Part shown: positions 63,235 through 64,000 of the stretch, in pieces
Layout of the letters: the number at the start of each line of letters is the position of its first letter
How positions within the stretch are numbered: the first letter of the stretch is position 1
Assembly (NCBI GenBank): GCA_944472155.2
Contig: OX235271.1
Location: 28,032,977 to 28,096,976 of the forward strand
DNA length: 64,000 bases
From: Trichobilharzia szidati
Taxonomy: Eukaryota > Platyhelminthes > Trematoda > Strigeidida > Schistosomatidae
Direction of reading: 5' to 3'
The notes under the pieces: generated by a model
What the model was told of the DNA's origin: nothing
Databases searched by the model: none
Seen by the model: the letters and a program-made list of their open reading frames with translations, nothing else
Program-made: the position numbers and the translations under genes

Positions 63235-63365
63235 TACCACCTCCAACTGACTCACTGACTGACTGATTTTCAGCACAGGAATTAGCACGGAAGTGTTGCA
63301 GTTCAACTTGTTACACTCCATGTAGCACAAATGCGGAGACAAAAGAGAGGAAAGAAGAGACTCAT
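63235..63365 (-). repeat. LINE-A 3' end fragment
   Basis: Reversed: tgtgctacatggagtgtaac, tgaactgcaacacttccgtg and a CAGT-type tail at 63245-63268. Confidence 0.55.
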
Positions 63366-63404
63366 TGTAATCAGTAGTGTTCTCTGAGCTGGTTGGTTTA
63401 GTTG

Positions 63405-63455
63405 CGGAGCATTCATCGTCCTCCTGGACAACATCTTCAGCACAATGTTTAGCAT
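63405..63455 (-). ncRNA. Hammerhead ribozyme candidate, PLE-2 class
   Basis: Core CTGAAGA fits CTGANGA (plus tcttcag 63434-63440). Stem II GTTGTCC/GGACGAT, GAAT for GAAA. Stem I TGC/GTG can pair with G-U pairs. Confidence 0.45.
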
Positions 63456-63463
63456 AAAGTGAA

Positions 63464-64000
63464 CTCAACACCAATAAGGAACCATCATCAAAGAACACAA
63501 GAAAATTCATCCTACCACATATATATTAGCAAAAATATCTCTGAAATGACAGCTAGAATAGTGAAACCGTTTGAAATAGATATACCACACAAGCCAGCCA
63601 GTCAGCACAATCACTTCATTCGATATTGTGCAAACCGAAAGACCCATCCAACAGAAAAAGAAGATAAAATTATACCATTTACAAAATTCATTGTATGAAC
63701 TATAACAGGCATTATATTGGTCAAAGTGGGCATCCCCTTCGAACCAGAATCCAGGAACACAAATGACCTGTGAAAAGACATGATATATATTCTTTCATAT
63801 CAGTGCATGCAGATAATTATGGACATCAGTTTGATTTCGATGATGTCGAAATTTTAGACAAGGGAATTATCAAAAGTACAGTCAGAGAATTCCTAGAAGC
63901 CTAGTACTCAAACGAATATGCAATTAACAAACATGTTAATATAGACCAAATCTACCAACTAATTAAAAGTAAATCATGTGACGAGAAAGTTCGAAATCCA
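63464..64000 (+). pseudogene. PLE-2 GIY-YIG endonuclease, broken, truncated by window
   Basis: KNISEMTARIVKPFEIDIPH (63459-63698 frame), an inserted stretch giving QHNHFIRYCANRKTHP, then in other frames the YIGQSG region (about 63712-63760) and the C-terminal domain (DNYGHQFD-like, 63808-63845; later stop at about 63903). No RT. Confidence 0.72.

Larger units (their letters stand above)
63370..64000 (+). mobile_element. PLE-2 copy 4: inverted terminus joined to a truncated body (runs off window)
   Basis: 63375-63463 is the inverted 3' terminus; at 63464 it changes directly to plus-strand coding sequence (caccaataaggaaccatcat). The body continues to the window edge. Confidence 0.8.

Noticed and set aside
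1..64000. CRISPR array, operons, ribosome binding sites or other bacterial features
   Set aside because: The sequence is eukaryotic repeat DNA; no regular spacer array or bacterial gene was seen.

Overview
This 64 kb window is a repeat-saturated stretch of animal nuclear DNA, most likely from a schistosome-type blood fluke (phylum Platyhelminthes). The reasons are a SINE closely resembling the hammerhead-ribozyme-bearing Sm-alpha SINE of schistosomes, CR1-like (SR1-type) and RTE-like LINEs, Penelope-like elements (PLEs), and a Gypsy-class LTR retrotransposon of the schistosome kind. This assignment rests on reading and memory of those families; no database search was run. I found no convincing host gene, no tRNA or rRNA gene and no CRISPR array. 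Almost every long reading frame belongs to a transposable element, and most are broken.

Repeat families (my labels). LINE-A: RTE-like, tail (CAGA)n or (CAGT)n. LINE-B: endonuclease plus reverse transcriptase (RT), 3' end in (AAT)n, with a B2 subfamily. CR1: SR1-like LINE. PLE-1, PLE-2 and other PLE lineages: RT joined to a GIY-YIG endonuclease. SINE-1: Sm-alpha-like, tRNA-like head and hammerhead. SINE-2: tRNA-like head and a second hammerhead-like fold. SINE-3: tRNA-like head with a LINE-B-like tail. Gypsy: one copy with pol, LTR and the start of gag.

Layout. 1-3 kb: LINE-A then LINE-B. 3-6.3 kb: old repeats, including a 220 bp palindrome carrying two divergent hammerhead-like folds. 6.3-8.6 kb: the best PLE-1 copy, with inverted ends and an 11 bp target-site duplication (TSD). 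8.6-12.3 kb: SINEs and a PLE-2 copy with a 12 bp TSD. 12.3-20.5 kb: CR1 and LINE-B fragments, an element with about 200 bp inverted repeats, and nested insertions. 21.4-24.6 kb: PLE fragments. 25.6-28.3 kb: LINE-B and LINE-A. 29-36.8 kb: PLE fragments and SINE-2. 37-41.3 kb: Gypsy. 42.6-44.1 kb: inverted PLE ends split by a LINE endonuclease fragment. 44-60 kb: mixed LINE, PLE and SINE fragments. 60-62.7 kb: the longest LINE-B copy. 63.4-64 kb: a PLE-2 copy running off the window.

The most interesting signal is hammerhead-ribozyme-like RNA. At least four sequence classes occur across more than 20 places: PLE-1-type termini, PLE-2 termini, SINE-1 and SINE-2, plus the palindrome at 4.7 kb. In the PLE-1-type group the closing stem changes on both strands together (CAGC/GCTG, GAGC/GCTC, GAAC/GTTC), which is what a selected RNA helix would produce. 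Hammerheads in PLEs and in Sm-alpha are known; the copies, covariation and inverted arrangement described here are read directly from this sequence.
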